A DNA stretch of 64,000 nt from Alteromonas sp. 5E99-2 (GCF_017368475.1 NZ_JAFNJE010000009.1:1-64000), one strand, 5' to 3'; shown: positions 17,928 to 27,999, counted from the first letter of the stretch. Made by a program: numbers and translations. Notes: generated by a model from the sequence alone, not told the origin.

Positions 17928-20693
17928 TTAATCAAAAAAGGAGGCTTCGTCTTTGAATCGGGATAAATTGGTGATATTTTTGCCGAAATCATTGTTTAAA
18001 AAAGAAAATTTACCTTTTGTGTAGAGTATTAATTCACCAAATGACTGTCTAGAAAGTATAGATTTTGCGTCCTCGACGAGTTCGTCAAATGAGAATTCGT
18101 TGATAGCAAAAGCTAATTGTTTTTGCCTGTTATTTGACATATCTCCAGCGGCTAAATTTAACCAAATTCTTTGTGACTGTTTTGCCAAATTAGTGTCTTC
18201 TTCAGAAACTTGCTTTAATAGGTTTTTTCTAATTGACGGCCAATAGTTTTTGTAAAATACCAAGTTATTAATTTGTTCTTTTAAAAAACTAATCATGGCT
18301 AAGTAAAGTTCATTTGGACCGTGAGTTGGGCTTTGAATATAAAATGCTATTCCGGGGTGTTGGTTGTGAGGTACATAACCTGAGCCAACAATATAGCCAA
18401 GTTGTTTTTCAGTTCTCAGTGCGTTGAAATAAGGACCCGCTAATAGCTGTTCTACTATCATGCAAAAAGCAGTATCTTTAGCGCTATCACTAGGAGCCTG
18501 AAGGTATAAAACAACTGCTGCATCTTCATGTTCACATTCAACGCAGTTTATAGATGTTTTACCTAAAGGAAGCTGAATAACGTGTCTTGATATACTTGGA
18601 ATATCAAAGCGTGATGGCAGTGTATCAAGGTGTGATGACCAAAATTCACTGTTGGCGAGAGTCCAGTTACCATGAAGTAATGATTCGCTATAACTATGGC
18701 GAAATGAATGACTTATGACTTGACTAAAATTAGTGAAATTTATTGTATCTAAAGCGCTTAGTAAAGACGCTGGAGCATAATTGTACTTTTGAATAATTAC
18801 GCCAAGCCGTGATAAAAGACGATTTATCGGCTTATTTAAGAGTGTGTTAGCAAGGGCTCTTTTTTGTGCATGATAAGCATGATTAAATGCTTTTTCATCC
18901 AAGGGGTCGTTAAAACTCTTATCTAATACATCAGCAGCTAAACCTAAAAGGTTATCTGTAAAACCTCGACAATGCAGGGTGAAACCACATTGATGTCCAT
19001 AAAGGCGATAGTGTAAACCGGCGATACTAGCATGGTACAAAGATTCTTGTAATCGATCGTTAACGGCTAATAACCATATGCGTTTTACAGCGTTGTTTTG
19101 TGCGTTATCACACAATGAAGGTAAGTCAAAACTGCAATATAGGTCACCTTTACTACTGTTAAATTGCAGCTCTTGACTGAACCATACTTTTTTATATTTC
19201 CGGCTATTTATTAATCTTGGGGATGAGAACCGGTTATGTCTTGGCACTTTCTTCGGCGATGATTTTGCATAAGGATTGCGTTTGGGTAAATAAATTTCAG
19301 GATTTTCGGTTGGGTTATTACATACTTGAATTTTACTGTCTGATAAATCATGAACAGCGTATTGAGCATCGTAATATGCACACACTCTATTCGCTTCTAT
19401 ATTTGGAGATATGAGTTTGATTCTTAGATTATCCGTTGTCATCCAACCTAACGCTGACATCAATTCTTCTTGTGTACAAGGTTCATTGATGTGTCCGTGG
19501 CTGTTTTCAAATAACCTGTCAGCATATTCGCAAATAGCATCAAGGGATGGTGGAGACTCTGAATGCTCTCTTGCAAGGTTATCTAAAAATGCCTTTTCGT
19601 CTCTTCGCCAGTTCTCATCGTCTTTTCGTATAAGGGTTAACGTGTAGAAAAGAGAGTTAAGTATTGTTTCAATGTCATCTTCGCCTTTTTCGGTAAGCTG
19701 AATGTTAACGTTAAAATCTTTAAAGTCTGAGCCCTCTATTCCGCTACCTGCAACTAGGTTTGTCGCTAGCTCTTTTGCTTTTAGGTAGGCTAATAAACTA
19801 CCGTTGCTTTCGTCTCCTAATAGGTGGCTAATGTAAAAAAGCGCATTTTCTACACGTTTAATTTTAGTTTGTAAGGCAAAGCTAACAATAAGTCGTCGTG
19901 CTTTTTGTAGAGGTTTAACATCTATCTGTATTTTTAAATCTTGCTTTCTATACAACTGAGGCCAACCAGTTTGAACCTCTGGAATAGAAGGTAAGTGCTC
20001 AAGGGATGCCGTTAGTGTTTGTATATCGTGGTTTGACAAAGATGACCCACAAAGGGCGACTCTAATATTACTTTTTGTATAATGACGAGAATGAAATTCT
20101 TTTAAACTGCTTCGTAAATAACTGCAACTATGCTGTCTAAAAAGCGCTGCGTTTCCTACAGAAAATTTGCTAAAAGGGTGGTCTGGGTTACAAGTTTCTT
20201 TATGAATTTGATATAACCTGCGTAATTCATCTTTACGTTTAAACTTGAATTCGGCATCGATAGCGTCAATTTCTTTTTCAATCATATCCATCGATAAAAG
20301 AGGATGGAAAATAGCGTCTATGAATGCAGGAATAATTTCGCTGAAAGACTCATTCGGACAACTAAAATGGTAATTAGAAAACTCCCCTGATGTCCATGCG
20401 TTTACTGATCCTCCTTTTTCTTGAATATGATGTATTATTTGATTCGGATTAGGCTGCTGTCGGCTGCCTAAGAACAACATATGCTCAAGTAAGTGTGATA
20501 ACCCCTGAATATCATCAGGATCAAAAAAATGGCCCGCTCTTACTGATAAAGAAAAGTGCACTGTAGATGTGTTTTTGGACTTGATGCTGACAAAAGAAGA
20601 AGCATCGTTTACAGAGTGAAATATCGTATTTTTGTTTAAAACACATTTTATGCTCAATGCGGAGTTCTCATTTGTAATAAATTTGACGTTCAC
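17928..20693 (-). CDS. M16-family insulinase-like zinc protease
   Basis: 921 residues, the length of single-chain insulysin/protease III enzymes with four M16 domains. The inverted zinc motif HLLEH is at 67-71 and the third ligand is probably Glu148 in EIDAIDAEF. The C-terminal half has the family's substrate-tail segment (EKQLGYIVGSGYVPHNQ). No clear signal peptide is seen and the start is GTG without an evident ribosome site, so cytoplasmic location and the exact N-terminus are uncertain. The known family role is degradation of peptides that fit in the enclosed chamber. Confidence 0.88.
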   Translation of the reverse strand: MNVKFITNENSALSIKCVLNKNTIFHSVNDASSFVSIKSKNTSTVHFSLSVRAGHFFDPDDIQGLSHLLEHMLFLGSRQQPNPNQIIHHIQEKGGSVNAWTSGEFSNYHFSCPNESFSEIIPAFIDAIFHPLLSMDMIEKEIDAIDAEFKFKRKDELRRLYQIHKETCNPDHPFSKFSVGNAALFRQHSCSYLRSSLKEFHSRHYTKSNIRVALCGSSLSNHDIQTLTASLEHLPSIPEVQTGWPQLYRKQDLKIQIDVKPLQKARRLIVSFALQTKIKRVENALFYISHLLGDESNGSLLAYLKAKELATNLVAGSGIEGSDFKDFNVNIQLTEKGEDDIETILNSLFYTLTLIRKDDENWRRDEKAFLDNLAREHSESPPSLDAICEYADRLFENSHGHINEPCTQEELMSALGWMTTDNLRIKLISPNIEANRVCAYYDAQYAVHDLSDSKIQVCNNPTENPEIYLPKRNPYAKSSPKKVPRHNRFSSPRLINSRKYKKVWFSQELQFNSSKGDLYCSFDLPSLCDNAQNNAVKRIWLLAVNDRLQESLYHASIAGLHYRLYGHQCGFTLHCRGFTDNLLGLAADVLDKSFNDPLDEKAFNHAYHAQKRALANTLLNKPINRLLSRLGVIIQKYNYAPASLLSALDTINFTNFSQVISHSFRHSYSESLLHGNWTLANSEFWSSHLDTLPSRFDIPSISRHVIQLPLGKTSINCVECEHEDAAVVLYLQAPSDSAKDTAFCMIVEQLLAGPYFNALRTEKQLGYIVGSGYVPHNQHPGIAFYIQSPTHGPNELYLAMISFLKEQINNLVFYKNYWPSIRKNLLKQVSEEDTNLAKQSQRIWLNLAAGDMSNNRQKQLAFAINEFSFDELVEDAKSILSRQSFGELILYTKGKFSFLNNDFGKNITNLSRFKDEASFFD

Positions 20694-20765
20694 GCTGCTT
20701 GTGTCTTGCCAACGTTATGAAATTTGTTATTGTTCACTATACATAAGAGTTTAAGCACAATATTT

Positions 20766-21287
20766 ATGCTGGGTCAAAGTAGTACGCAAAACGATTCAAA
20801 GGTAACGCTATGTATAATGCGCCATGGTATGGCTGAAAACATGGTAAAAAATGATGCTTCTCGTCAGTTAGTTAGTGTTGGAGAAGAGCAAGCTCGCGAT
20901 ACATCTTATTGGTTCTCTCAGCATTATCCACATATTAAAATCGATTTAGCTTTAGTTAGTCCGTATGTAAGGGCTGAGCAGACTTTTAATATCGTTAAAG
21001 GTCATATTCCAATACGCCATAAATTAATAAGTAGAGATGTTACGCCGGATGCTAGTGCTGCTCATTTTTGTGATTACTTGAGTGCTTTATTGGAAAGTAA
21101 AAGTGATTTTAATGAAATTAATGCTATCTTAATTGTTAGCCATATGCCGTTTGTAAGCTTCTTAATGTCAGAGGTTCTTTATTCTAAAGAAGGTGTTTTG
21201 TTTAATACAGGCTCCATGGCAGTTGTAGAATGTGATAGGGCGACATTAAAAGGCATATTAGCTAAGCATTATCAAGGCGTTCTATAA
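20766..21287 (+). CDS. sixA: Phosphohistidine phosphatase SixA
   Basis: 173 residues from the ATG at 20766; an in-frame TTG at 20724 would add 14 residues. The histidine phosphatase motif RHGMAE (near 20) and the second catalytic His in VSHMPF (near 130) are present. The length matches the short SixA branch, which dephosphorylates HPt domains or PTS NPr in E. coli. It is divergent from the M16 gene. A small unlisted gene follows about 90 bases downstream. Confidence 0.85.
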   Translation: MLGQSSTQNDSKVTLCIMRHGMAENMVKNDASRQLVSVGEEQARDTSYWFSQHYPHIKIDLALVSPYVRAEQTFNIVKGHIPIRHKLISRDVTPDASAAHFCDYLSALLESKSDFNEINAILIVSHMPFVSFLMSEVLYSKEGVLFNTGSMAVVECDRATLKGILAKHYQGVL

Positions 21288-21377
21288 GTCTCGTTAAATC
21301 TATTCAAGTAATTTACATTTTCACCGATAACGAGATGAGAGGTTTATTTTCGCTAAAAGCGATAAGAATAGAGAGTT

Positions 21378-21554
21378 ATGAGGTCTAATACATTACCAGA
21401 ACATTTAAAAATCGCACTGCAACGTCATGTTGAAGATGATGATTTGCGTGATGATTCTGATTTACCTGCATTAATGGATAAATTAACCACCTTATCTGAA
21501 AAGGTTAATGCAGCTAAAGAAAAAGCGTTAGCGCTAAGAAAGCAGCGCGCTTAG
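21378..21554 (+). CDS. Small charged protein, 58 residues
   Basis: ATG at 21378 has a GAGAG site 3-7 bases upstream and the frame runs to TAG at 21552-21554. The product starts MRSNTLPEHL, has an acidic patch (VEDDDLRDDSD) and ends in a basic, helical, coiled-coil-like tail (KVNAAKEKALALRKQRA). It overlaps the convergent CNNM gene stop by 4 bases and follows sixA, so it may share its transcript. I do not recognise a family. The good ribosome site and gene-like amino acid pattern support it. Confidence 0.6.
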   Translation: MRSNTLPEHLKIALQRHVEDDDLRDDSDLPALMDKLTTLSEKVNAAKEKALALRKQRA

Positions 21555-22846
21555 TTTTCTTTGGCTATTGCTTCCGGGGTTTTATAATACTCTGGCATCA
21601 CACGCACCGTTTTAATCATATTTTCAGTGGTTTCAATAATTTCTAATGGATATCCGTCTAAACGAACACTGACTTTGTTTTCAGGTATTTCTTCTAAATA
21701 TTCTAAAATCAAACCATTAAGTGTTTTGGGTCCTTCAGTCGGCAGATGCCAGTTCATTTCTTTGTTGAGTTCTCGTACGTTAGCACTGCCATCTACTAAA
21801 ACAGAACCGTCTTGTTGAACGTTCGCTTCTTTACTGTGATCAGGGAGAATATTGGTGGTAAAGTCCCCGATAATTTCTTCAAGAATATCTTCTAGTGTGA
21901 CTAACCCTTGGATATCACCATATTCATCAACAACGAGCCCTATTCGCTCTTTTTCAGCTTGGAATTGGTACATTAACGTATGCAATTGAGTGGTTTCAGG
22001 TGTGAAATAAATTTCTCTTACAGCCCTTAACAAAGTCGCTTTACTGAATTGGTCTTTAGACAAGAGTCTTAGGGCATCTCTGACGTGAACAAAGCCTACG
22101 GCATCATCAATACTGTCCCTAAACAATAAAACACGGGTGTGTTGGGAGTTAACCAGCTGACGTTGTATATCTTTCCAATCATCATTTACATCAATGGCAA
22201 CAATATCGTTTCTGGGCACCATGATGTCTTCAGCAGTTACATTTTCGAGTTCTAATATACTGACCAGCATATCTTGATGGCGTTTGGGAATAAGCGCACC
22301 AGCTTCGTACACAACGGTTCGTAGTTCTTGAGGGCTAAGGGTATCAGCGTTACCTTCGCTCGGTTTAATGTTGACGATGGCGAGTAAACCATTAGTGATG
22401 CCATTTACCAGCCGTACAATGGGCATAAATACAAATAATAATGGCAATAGTATGATTGAACTGGGGTAAGCTATTTTTTCAGGGTAGAGTGCAGCTAATG
22501 TTTTTGGTGTGACTTCAGCAAAAACAAGAAGTATTAGAGTTAATGCACCTGTGACTATGGCGGGTCCCCAAACCGGACCAAATAAACGTACACAGATTTC
22601 TGTTGCGACAAGAGTCGCCGCAATATTGACAATATTATTACCAATAAGAATGAGGCCAATGAGTCTATCAGGCTTGTCGAGTAAAGACATAACCCGTTTT
22701 GCACCGCCATGGTTCTCGTTGGCTAAGTGTTTGAGTTTGTACCGGTTAATCGACATCATACCGGTTTCAGAACTAGAAAAATAAGCTGAGCATAAAATGA
22801 GTATCACTAACGCAATGGCCAGTGCACTTGTATCTATAGCGTCCAA
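21551..22846 (-). CDS. CNNM/CorC-type membrane transporter with CBS pair
   Basis: 431 residues. An N-terminal DUF21/CNNM membrane domain with about four helices (to about 190) is followed by two CBS domains (about 205-330, containing MVPRNDIVAIDV) and a C-terminal CorC_HlyC domain (about 345-425). This is the YfjD/CorB layout. The CNNM family is implicated in magnesium/cobalt efflux, and CBS pairs bind adenine nucleotides. The gene lies 19 bases downstream of the CcsA-like gene start-to-stop interval, suggesting a two-gene operon. Confidence 0.9.
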   Translation of the reverse strand: MDAIDTSALAIALVILILCSAYFSSSETGMMSINRYKLKHLANENHGGAKRVMSLLDKPDRLIGLILIGNNIVNIAATLVATEICVRLFGPVWGPAIVTGALTLILLVFAEVTPKTLAALYPEKIAYPSSIILLPLLFVFMPIVRLVNGITNGLLAIVNIKPSEGNADTLSPQELRTVVYEAGALIPKRHQDMLVSILELENVTAEDIMVPRNDIVAIDVNDDWKDIQRQLVNSQHTRVLLFRDSIDDAVGFVHVRDALRLLSKDQFSKATLLRAVREIYFTPETTQLHTLMYQFQAEKERIGLVVDEYGDIQGLVTLEDILEEIIGDFTTNILPDHSKEANVQQDGSVLVDGSANVRELNKEMNWHLPTEGPKTLNGLILEYLEEIPENKVSVRLDGYPLEIIETTENMIKTVRVMPEYYKTPEAIAKEN

Positions 22847-22865
22847 TACAGGGATTCCATAAAAG

Positions 22866-23654
22866 TTAAAGTAGGACTTCGCGTACGAAGCGGCTACCGA
22901 AATAGGCTAGCGTTAATAATGCTAACCCGATAGAAATAAGCGTGACTACTTGTTTGTTTTTCCAACCCCAAGCACGTTGACCAATCAACAGTAAGGTATA
23001 CACACCTAATGCTAAGATCGACAAAACAGTTTTATGGGCATAGTGAGTTGAAAACATAGAATCAATAAAAACAAACCCAGTTGCTAATGCTGCCAATAAT
23101 AGCATTGAGCCAACAAGAGTAAGCCCAAATAAAAATGATTCAACTAGCATCAGTGGAGGCAATGTAGAATTGATCAGTGCCTTTCCTTTGTGCTTTAGCT
23201 TACTTCTAATCATCATCATTTGAATTGCGTATAAAAAAGCGATGCTTAAACAGCCATAAGCAAGTAAAGACAAGGTTACGTGGGTAATCATACCTGCCGA
23301 TAATGGTACGGTTACTGTAATGTTGGGGGGAACAAGCCCAGTAACTAATACCGATAAACCTGCAAACAAAGAAACGCCAGGTAACAATAAGGTATTTGAA
23401 ACAAACCGAGTGCCGATTAACATTGAGACACTAATTATCCAAGAAACAAGAGAAAGGACATTGGTCATGCTCATGCCTTGCTCAGTGCCTTTCGATAGAG
23501 TCATAATTAAAATTAATGCGTGTATAACAACTGCAAATGCAGCAACACTATAATCTAATGGACGGGTACTCTTATTTTTTACTATCCGCCTTAAGAAAAT
23601 AAGGGTAGTAAAAAAATACAAGCACATTGTAATGGCAACGAGTAAGCCTTTCAT
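22866..23654 (-). CDS. CcsA/YpjD-like cytochrome c assembly family membrane protein
   Basis: 262 residues with about eight membrane helices and the CcsA-family central region (THVTLSLLAYGCLSIAFLYA). Genes of this type (YpjD) commonly sit next to, and divergent from, ffh in gammaproteobacteria, exactly as here. The domain is shared with haem-handling cytochrome c maturation proteins, but the role of the YpjD branch is not established. It may be co-transcribed with the CNNM gene 20 bases downstream. Confidence 0.85.
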   Translation of the reverse strand: MKGLLVAITMCLYFFTTLIFLRRIVKNKSTRPLDYSVAAFAVVIHALILIMTLSKGTEQGMSMTNVLSLVSWIISVSMLIGTRFVSNTLLLPGVSLFAGLSVLVTGLVPPNITVTVPLSAGMITHVTLSLLAYGCLSIAFLYAIQMMMIRSKLKHKGKALINSTLPPLMLVESFLFGLTLVGSMLLLAALATGFVFIDSMFSTHYAHKTVLSILALGVYTLLLIGQRAWGWKNKQVVTLISIGLALLTLAYFGSRFVREVLL

Positions 23655-23790
23655 ATTGATTTTAACAATTAACCATAATGAATTTTGACAGCCCCATTGT
23701 GACTGAGTAACAGAATAAAATCCAATGTCGTTTTAACCAGCTCAGTTTGAGGTATACTATAGACATAGAATTTACCATGTAATCATAATT

Positions 23791-25173
23791 ATGTTTGAGA
23801 ATTTAACAGATCGCCTAAGCGCAACACTTAAAAATGTCAGTGGGCGCGGAAGATTAACCGAAGACAACATTAAAGAAACCTTACGTGAAGTGCGCATGGC
23901 ATTGCTTGAAGCCGATGTAGCCTTGCCTGTTGTTAAAACGTTTGTCTCTCAAGTTAAAGAGAGAGCGTTAGGTACTGAAGTAAGTAAAAGCTTAAAACCA
24001 GGCCAAATGTTCATCAAGATAGTTCAATCCGAACTTGAGTCTGTTATGGGTGACGCCAATGTTGGTCTTAATTTAGCAACTCAGCCTCCTGCGGTAATTT
24101 TAATGGCTGGGTTACAAGGTGCTGGTAAAACTACCAGTGTAGCTAAATTAGCAAAATATTTAACTGAGCGTGAAAAGAAAAAAGTGATGGTTGTGAGTGC
24201 TGACGTTTATCGTCCAGCAGCGATTAAACAACTAGAAACCTTAGCTGAGGAAGTCAATGTTACTTTCCAGCCGTCGAATATTATGCAAAAACCGGTTGCC
24301 ATTGTTGAAGACGCAATCGAAGCTGCGAAAACACAGTTTTTTGATGTGTTACTTGTAGATACAGCGGGTAGGTTACACGTAGATGCAGACATGATGTCTG
24401 AAATTAAAGACCTACACGCAGCAGTCAACCCCATTGAAACCTTGTTTGTTGTCGATGCGATGACGGGACAAGATGCGGCAAATACAGCCAAAGCATTTGG
24501 TGAGGCTTTGCCATTGACAGGGGTCATTCTGACCAAAGCCGATGGTGATGCTAGAGGTGGTGCGGCTCTCTCTGTAAGACAAATTACCGGTAAATCAATC
24601 AAGTTTATTGGTATGGGAGAAAAGGTTGATGCATTAGAGCCTTTCCACCCAGAACGTATGGCATCTCGTATTTTAGGTATGGGCGACGTGCTTAGCCTAA
24701 TTGAAGAAGTAGAGCGTAAAGTTGATAAGAACAAAGCGCAAAAACTAGCGCAAAAAGTTCAAAAAGGTAAGGGGTTTGACCTTCAAGACTTTAAAGATCA
24801 ATTAGAGCAAATGCGTGGTATGGGCGGTATGATGGGGCTAATGGATAAGCTTCCAGGCATGGGTAATATGACAGCGCAGATTAAAGACCAAGCAAACGAC
24901 AAACAGTTTGTGCAGATGGAAGCGATTATTAACTCTATGACACCGGGCGAACGAGCTAAGCCTGAAATTATCAAAGGCAGCCGTAAGCGCCGCATAGCAT
25001 CGGGTTCAGGCACTCAAATACAAGATGTAAACAGAATGCTGAAGCAATTCACTCAGATGCAAAAGATGATGAAGAAAATGTCAGGTGGGGGCATGAAGAA
25101 AATGATGCGCCAAATGAAAGGTATGATGCCACCAGGCGGAGCTGGCCCTGGCGGCATGTTTCCGCCACGCTAA
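23791..25173 (+). CDS. ffh: Signal recognition particle protein Ffh
   Basis: 460 residues. The order is N domain, G domain with P-loop GLQGAGKTT (about 106-114), VDTAGR and TKADGDARGG, then a methionine-rich M domain with the RNA-binding segment (GERAKPEIIKGSRKRRIASG). It is the SRP54 GTPase that delivers nascent inner-membrane proteins with 4.5S RNA to FtsY. In many relatives ffh is directly followed by rpsP; here about 10 kb of other genes intervene. Its 3' end overlaps the convergent EAL gene by 4 bases. Confidence 0.97.
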   Translation: MFENLTDRLSATLKNVSGRGRLTEDNIKETLREVRMALLEADVALPVVKTFVSQVKERALGTEVSKSLKPGQMFIKIVQSELESVMGDANVGLNLATQPPAVILMAGLQGAGKTTSVAKLAKYLTEREKKKVMVVSADVYRPAAIKQLETLAEEVNVTFQPSNIMQKPVAIVEDAIEAAKTQFFDVLLVDTAGRLHVDADMMSEIKDLHAAVNPIETLFVVDAMTGQDAANTAKAFGEALPLTGVILTKADGDARGGAALSVRQITGKSIKFIGMGEKVDALEPFHPERMASRILGMGDVLSLIEEVERKVDKNKAQKLAQKVQKGKGFDLQDFKDQLEQMRGMGGMMGLMDKLPGMGNMTAQIKDQANDKQFVQMEAIINSMTPGERAKPEIIKGSRKRRIASGSGTQIQDVNRMLKQFTQMQKMMKKMSGGGMKKMMRQMKGMMPPGGAGPGGMFPPR

Positions 25174-26708
25174 TTGTTCTTATTAGTCTGAATCGTTAGT
25201 TCGCTTAAATCTTCGGCTGGCATAGGCTTTCCGAAGAGCCAGCCTTGACCTAGGCCAGTATTTAAGTTTTTCAATATGCTGGCTTGATTTTCTGTTTCTA
25301 CCCCTTCAGCAACAAGCGTGACATCGAGTTGTTCAGCTAGAGAGATAATAGTTGGGATAAGCGTTGATTTAACATTATCCCCTTCTAGCGCCATAATAAA
25401 GCTTCTATCGATTTTCAAAAAATCGAACTCTAAGTTTTGAAGTTGTCCTAAATTCGCATACCCTGTACCGAAGTCGTCAATAGCAACGGTAAAACCTTGC
25501 CTTCTTAATCTTGCTAAATTACTCAGGGCTTCAGGAGTATTGAAAGTTGCGTCTTCGGTAATTTCAAAGCAAATATTAAAATCTTTTGTATTTGCGGCAG
25601 CGGCCATAAAATCGGTAATGTTATCTTTGGTGATATCTGATGGGAACAGGTTTAAATTAATTTTAAATCCATTGGGAATATCGTCTTGTGCAGTGAGCTC
25701 GGCCACCGCAGTTTTAATTAACTTAGTAGTGAAGGGTAACGTTAAATCTAATTGAGGTAATAAAGGAATAAATTCATCTGGGTACAAAGGTCCTGCGTTG
25801 TCTGAGTACCTAGCGAGTACCTCACAACCAATGATCTTATTGGTTTTTAAATCAACGATAGGTTGGAACAAAGGAAAGAAATTGGTGCATTTTAAACCTC
25901 GCTTAATTCTTTCGGCCATTGAGTTTCTATGGCTAAGTGCTCTGCTCGCAGCAAGGTAACCAAATATTCCTGAGGACATGAATATCAGGAATAAAAAAAT
26001 GCTCACCTTTGCGCCGATTAAATCAAATAAGCTAAATCGGCTCACTACGCAAAACGAAATACTGTCCAGACATTGTTCCACCACGAGATCTGTAAGGCCT
26101 TTACTTTGCTGAGATGAATTTTCTGAATAGTTAGCGTAGCTGTTTGGAGTACCTAAAACTGGGATGAATTGCTCGTCAGGCCGATACACCAGTTGCCAAT
26201 CTTGCATAGGATTTTCATCTGATAGTATTTCTTCAAACTCAGTGACAACGAAAAAGGAGTCATTCTTCATTCTAAACGCAGAATAATCTAAATCAAATAA
26301 CATTAGTGGGCTATTGATGACGATTTCAACACCATCTGGAGTGGTAAATCCTTGCTCTTCTTTTTCTATTGGAGATTCTAAAACGCCTAATGATGTAGAA
26401 CATACAATTGTATTGTCTTTACCGTAGTAACCAATATCTTTTATGTAATGGCCTTGAAACATAACCTGTTGTAGAAAATGAAGATAATTACTGTCACAAG
26501 TGGTTTGTCGGTTATTAGCTAAGTGGGTTAGCGTTGATGCTGACTCTTTTGTCAATGTTTCTACTTGCATTAAGATACGGTCGACAAATTGCTGATTTTC
26601 TTTGTTTATTAGAGTTATGCCACCAACTGAGACTATCGCTATGCCAATAAAGGCAAAAATCAAGCTTACAGCTGTAATTAATAACAGATCTATTTTACGT
26701 TGTTGCAT
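25170..26708 (-). CDS. CSS-domain EAL c-di-GMP phosphodiesterase
   Basis: 512 residues. An N-terminal membrane helix (about 10-33), a periplasmic CSS domain (about 34-235) with the Cys motif IVCSTS, a second helix (about 240-260) and a cytoplasmic EAL domain are seen. Active-site segments are present: the EAL Glu in CEVLARY, EITED, DDFGTGYANL, LKIDRSF and AEGVE. In relatives such as PdeC, periplasmic redox state of the CSS cysteines controls the enzyme. No GGDEF domain is present, so it should only degrade c-di-GMP. Confidence 0.9.
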   Translation of the reverse strand: MQQRKIDLLLITAVSLIFAFIGIAIVSVGGITLINKENQQFVDRILMQVETLTKESASTLTHLANNRQTTCDSNYLHFLQQVMFQGHYIKDIGYYGKDNTIVCSTSLGVLESPIEKEEQGFTTPDGVEIVINSPLMLFDLDYSAFRMKNDSFFVVTEFEEILSDENPMQDWQLVYRPDEQFIPVLGTPNSYANYSENSSQQSKGLTDLVVEQCLDSISFCVVSRFSLFDLIGAKVSIFLFLIFMSSGIFGYLAASRALSHRNSMAERIKRGLKCTNFFPLFQPIVDLKTNKIIGCEVLARYSDNAGPLYPDEFIPLLPQLDLTLPFTTKLIKTAVAELTAQDDIPNGFKINLNLFPSDITKDNITDFMAAAANTKDFNICFEITEDATFNTPEALSNLARLRRQGFTVAIDDFGTGYANLGQLQNLEFDFLKIDRSFIMALEGDNVKSTLIPTIISLAEQLDVTLVAEGVETENQASILKNLNTGLGQGWLFGKPMPAEDLSELTIQTNKNN

Positions 26709-27057
26709 GTTAAATAATCAGGTCCAGTAAACAATTTCATGTAATGAAAAAAATGACAGAGTTTTCGTTAAAAACAAAAGAAGAGTTATTTACAATAGTT
26801 GTATTTACACTTTTGAGCAACATAAAGTATAAAGAGCGCTTAGGGATCGTAAACAACACTAGCTAGGATAAATCTGGTAGAGTCGATTTTACCTTGTTTA
26901 ACAATATGTAATTCAGTATTGCGATAAATGGAGGCTAGACTAAGACAAAGTCACATTGCCATTGTGTTTTTTATTGGGCACTTTTTCTGTTTTATAAGGT
27001 CAAAACATCTCAGCAGTTCGTAGTTACCGTTCTTTGTAAGAAAATGAAGGAGTATGT
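26709..27057. other. 349-base intergenic region with a possible promoter
   Basis: AT-rich and divergent between the EAL gene and the TerB-like gene. The only promoter-like element found is TTTACA (26804-26809), an 18-base spacer and TATAAA (26828-26833) on the plus strand, about 220 bases before the next start. A 40-codon frame at 26742 lacks a ribosome site. No RNA gene was recognised. Confidence 0.4.
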
Positions 27058-27474
27058 ATGCAGTTATCATCGGTTCAGAAGTTTAATCAGGCACTTATTC
27101 AAATGGCTGTCTTATTATATCAAGTTGATAGGAAAGTGACGCTAACTGAGCAAGATGCACTGGACGACGTTATCAGTAAAATTGAATGGAATAGTCCGAT
27201 CTCTATAGAGGCATTTAAAACGGAAGCGATTTTTTTGGCTCGTCAATCTATTGATGTTGGCGAGGGCCTTAACTTTCTAAAAGCCATGGCAGCAGATTTA
27301 TTGTATGACGCAGATAAAGCTGCAGAAGTAGCTTGTTTTATTACTGGAGTTGATGGTGATAGAAGCGAAGAGGAAGTTGAATATTTGCATTTATTGACTC
27401 ATAAACTGCTAGCAAAAGCCTTATCCCCAGATAAAAAAGAATGCCCTGAAGCGGAACCGAAAACGGCTGCGTGA
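27058..27474 (+). CDS. TerB-like helical protein
   Basis: 138 residues, all-helical, acidic, without signal peptide. The pattern (LIQMAVLLYQVDRKVTLTEQ near the start, and a second acidic turn GVDGDRSEEEVEYLHLL) resembles TerB-fold proteins, which bind metal through repeated acidic loops. The start has an AAGGAG site 5 bases upstream. It is a single gene facing the VOC gene, with a strong hairpin between. The family call is by pattern only; tellurite resistance should not be assumed. Confidence 0.6.
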   Translation: MQLSSVQKFNQALIQMAVLLYQVDRKVTLTEQDALDDVISKIEWNSPISIEAFKTEAIFLARQSIDVGEGLNFLKAMAADLLYDADKAAEVACFITGVDGDRSEEEVEYLHLLTHKLLAKALSPDKKECPEAEPKTAA

Positions 27475-27482
27475 TTTTCGAT

Positions 27483-27514
27483 GAACACCAACAAAGCGAA
27501 CTTTGTCGGTGTTC
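27483..27514. terminator. Hairpin between convergent genes
   Basis: GAACACCAACAAAG pairs with CTTTGTCGGTGTTC around a CGAA loop, 14 pairs with one mismatch. It lacks a T-run, so it is a weak intrinsic terminator or a transcript-end stabiliser. Confidence 0.5.
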
Positions 27515-27543
27515 AAGCTTAATGTTAGGATAGGCTTTAGAAT

Positions 27544-27957
27544 TTAATCTTGTGTGGTCGGCGGCACAATACAAAATGCATTGAGCTTGTTGCCATCTAA
27601 ATCTCTAAAATACCCCGCGTAAAAACCTGCTGTTTCGCCTTCAGGTCTGAAGCCGGGTTTCCCTTCGCAACTCGCTCCTAATGAAATAGCTTTTTCATAA
27701 AAGCATTTAACTTGCTCTGGTGTCTCAACGTGTATTCCAGTCATATTGCCATTTCCCGGATGTTGAGCTTCTTTATTGAACGGCAAAGTGACAGCGATAG
27801 AAGGTTGATCTTTTTCTTTCGCCCATGCAATAAAATAGTCTGGAACCTCCATTACTCTTGAGGCGTTTACTGTTTTAAGTAAAGCATCGTAAAACGCACC
27901 TGACTTGTCTAAATCTGATGTTCCTAGCATGACATAACCAATCATTGTTCTCTCCAT
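27544..27957 (-). CDS. VOC-family (glyoxalase/bleomycin resistance fold) protein
   Basis: 137 residues with paired beta-alpha-beta-beta-beta modules. It begins MIGYVMLGTSDLDKSGAFYD and has a typical C-terminal strand (AGYFRDLDGNKLNAFC). VOC enzymes bind a divalent metal and act on small electrophiles or as drug-binding proteins; the substrate cannot be read. It is divergent from the YafY-type regulator across a perfect 8-base palindrome, so that regulator probably controls it. Confidence 0.85.
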   Translation of the reverse strand: MERTMIGYVMLGTSDLDKSGAFYDALLKTVNASRVMEVPDYFIAWAKEKDQPSIAVTLPFNKEAQHPGNGNMTGIHVETPEQVKCFYEKAISLGASCEGKPGFRPEGETAGFYAGYFRDLDGNKLNAFCIVPPTTQD

Positions 27958-27999
27958 TTACAGTTGATGTTTAAGTTCCAGCTCAGTGTAACCATTGAC

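Noticed and set aside
26742-26864. 40-codon frame starting MKKMTEFSLK in the gap before the TerB-like gene
   Set aside because: No ribosome site, low-complexity Lys-rich composition and no gene-like context.
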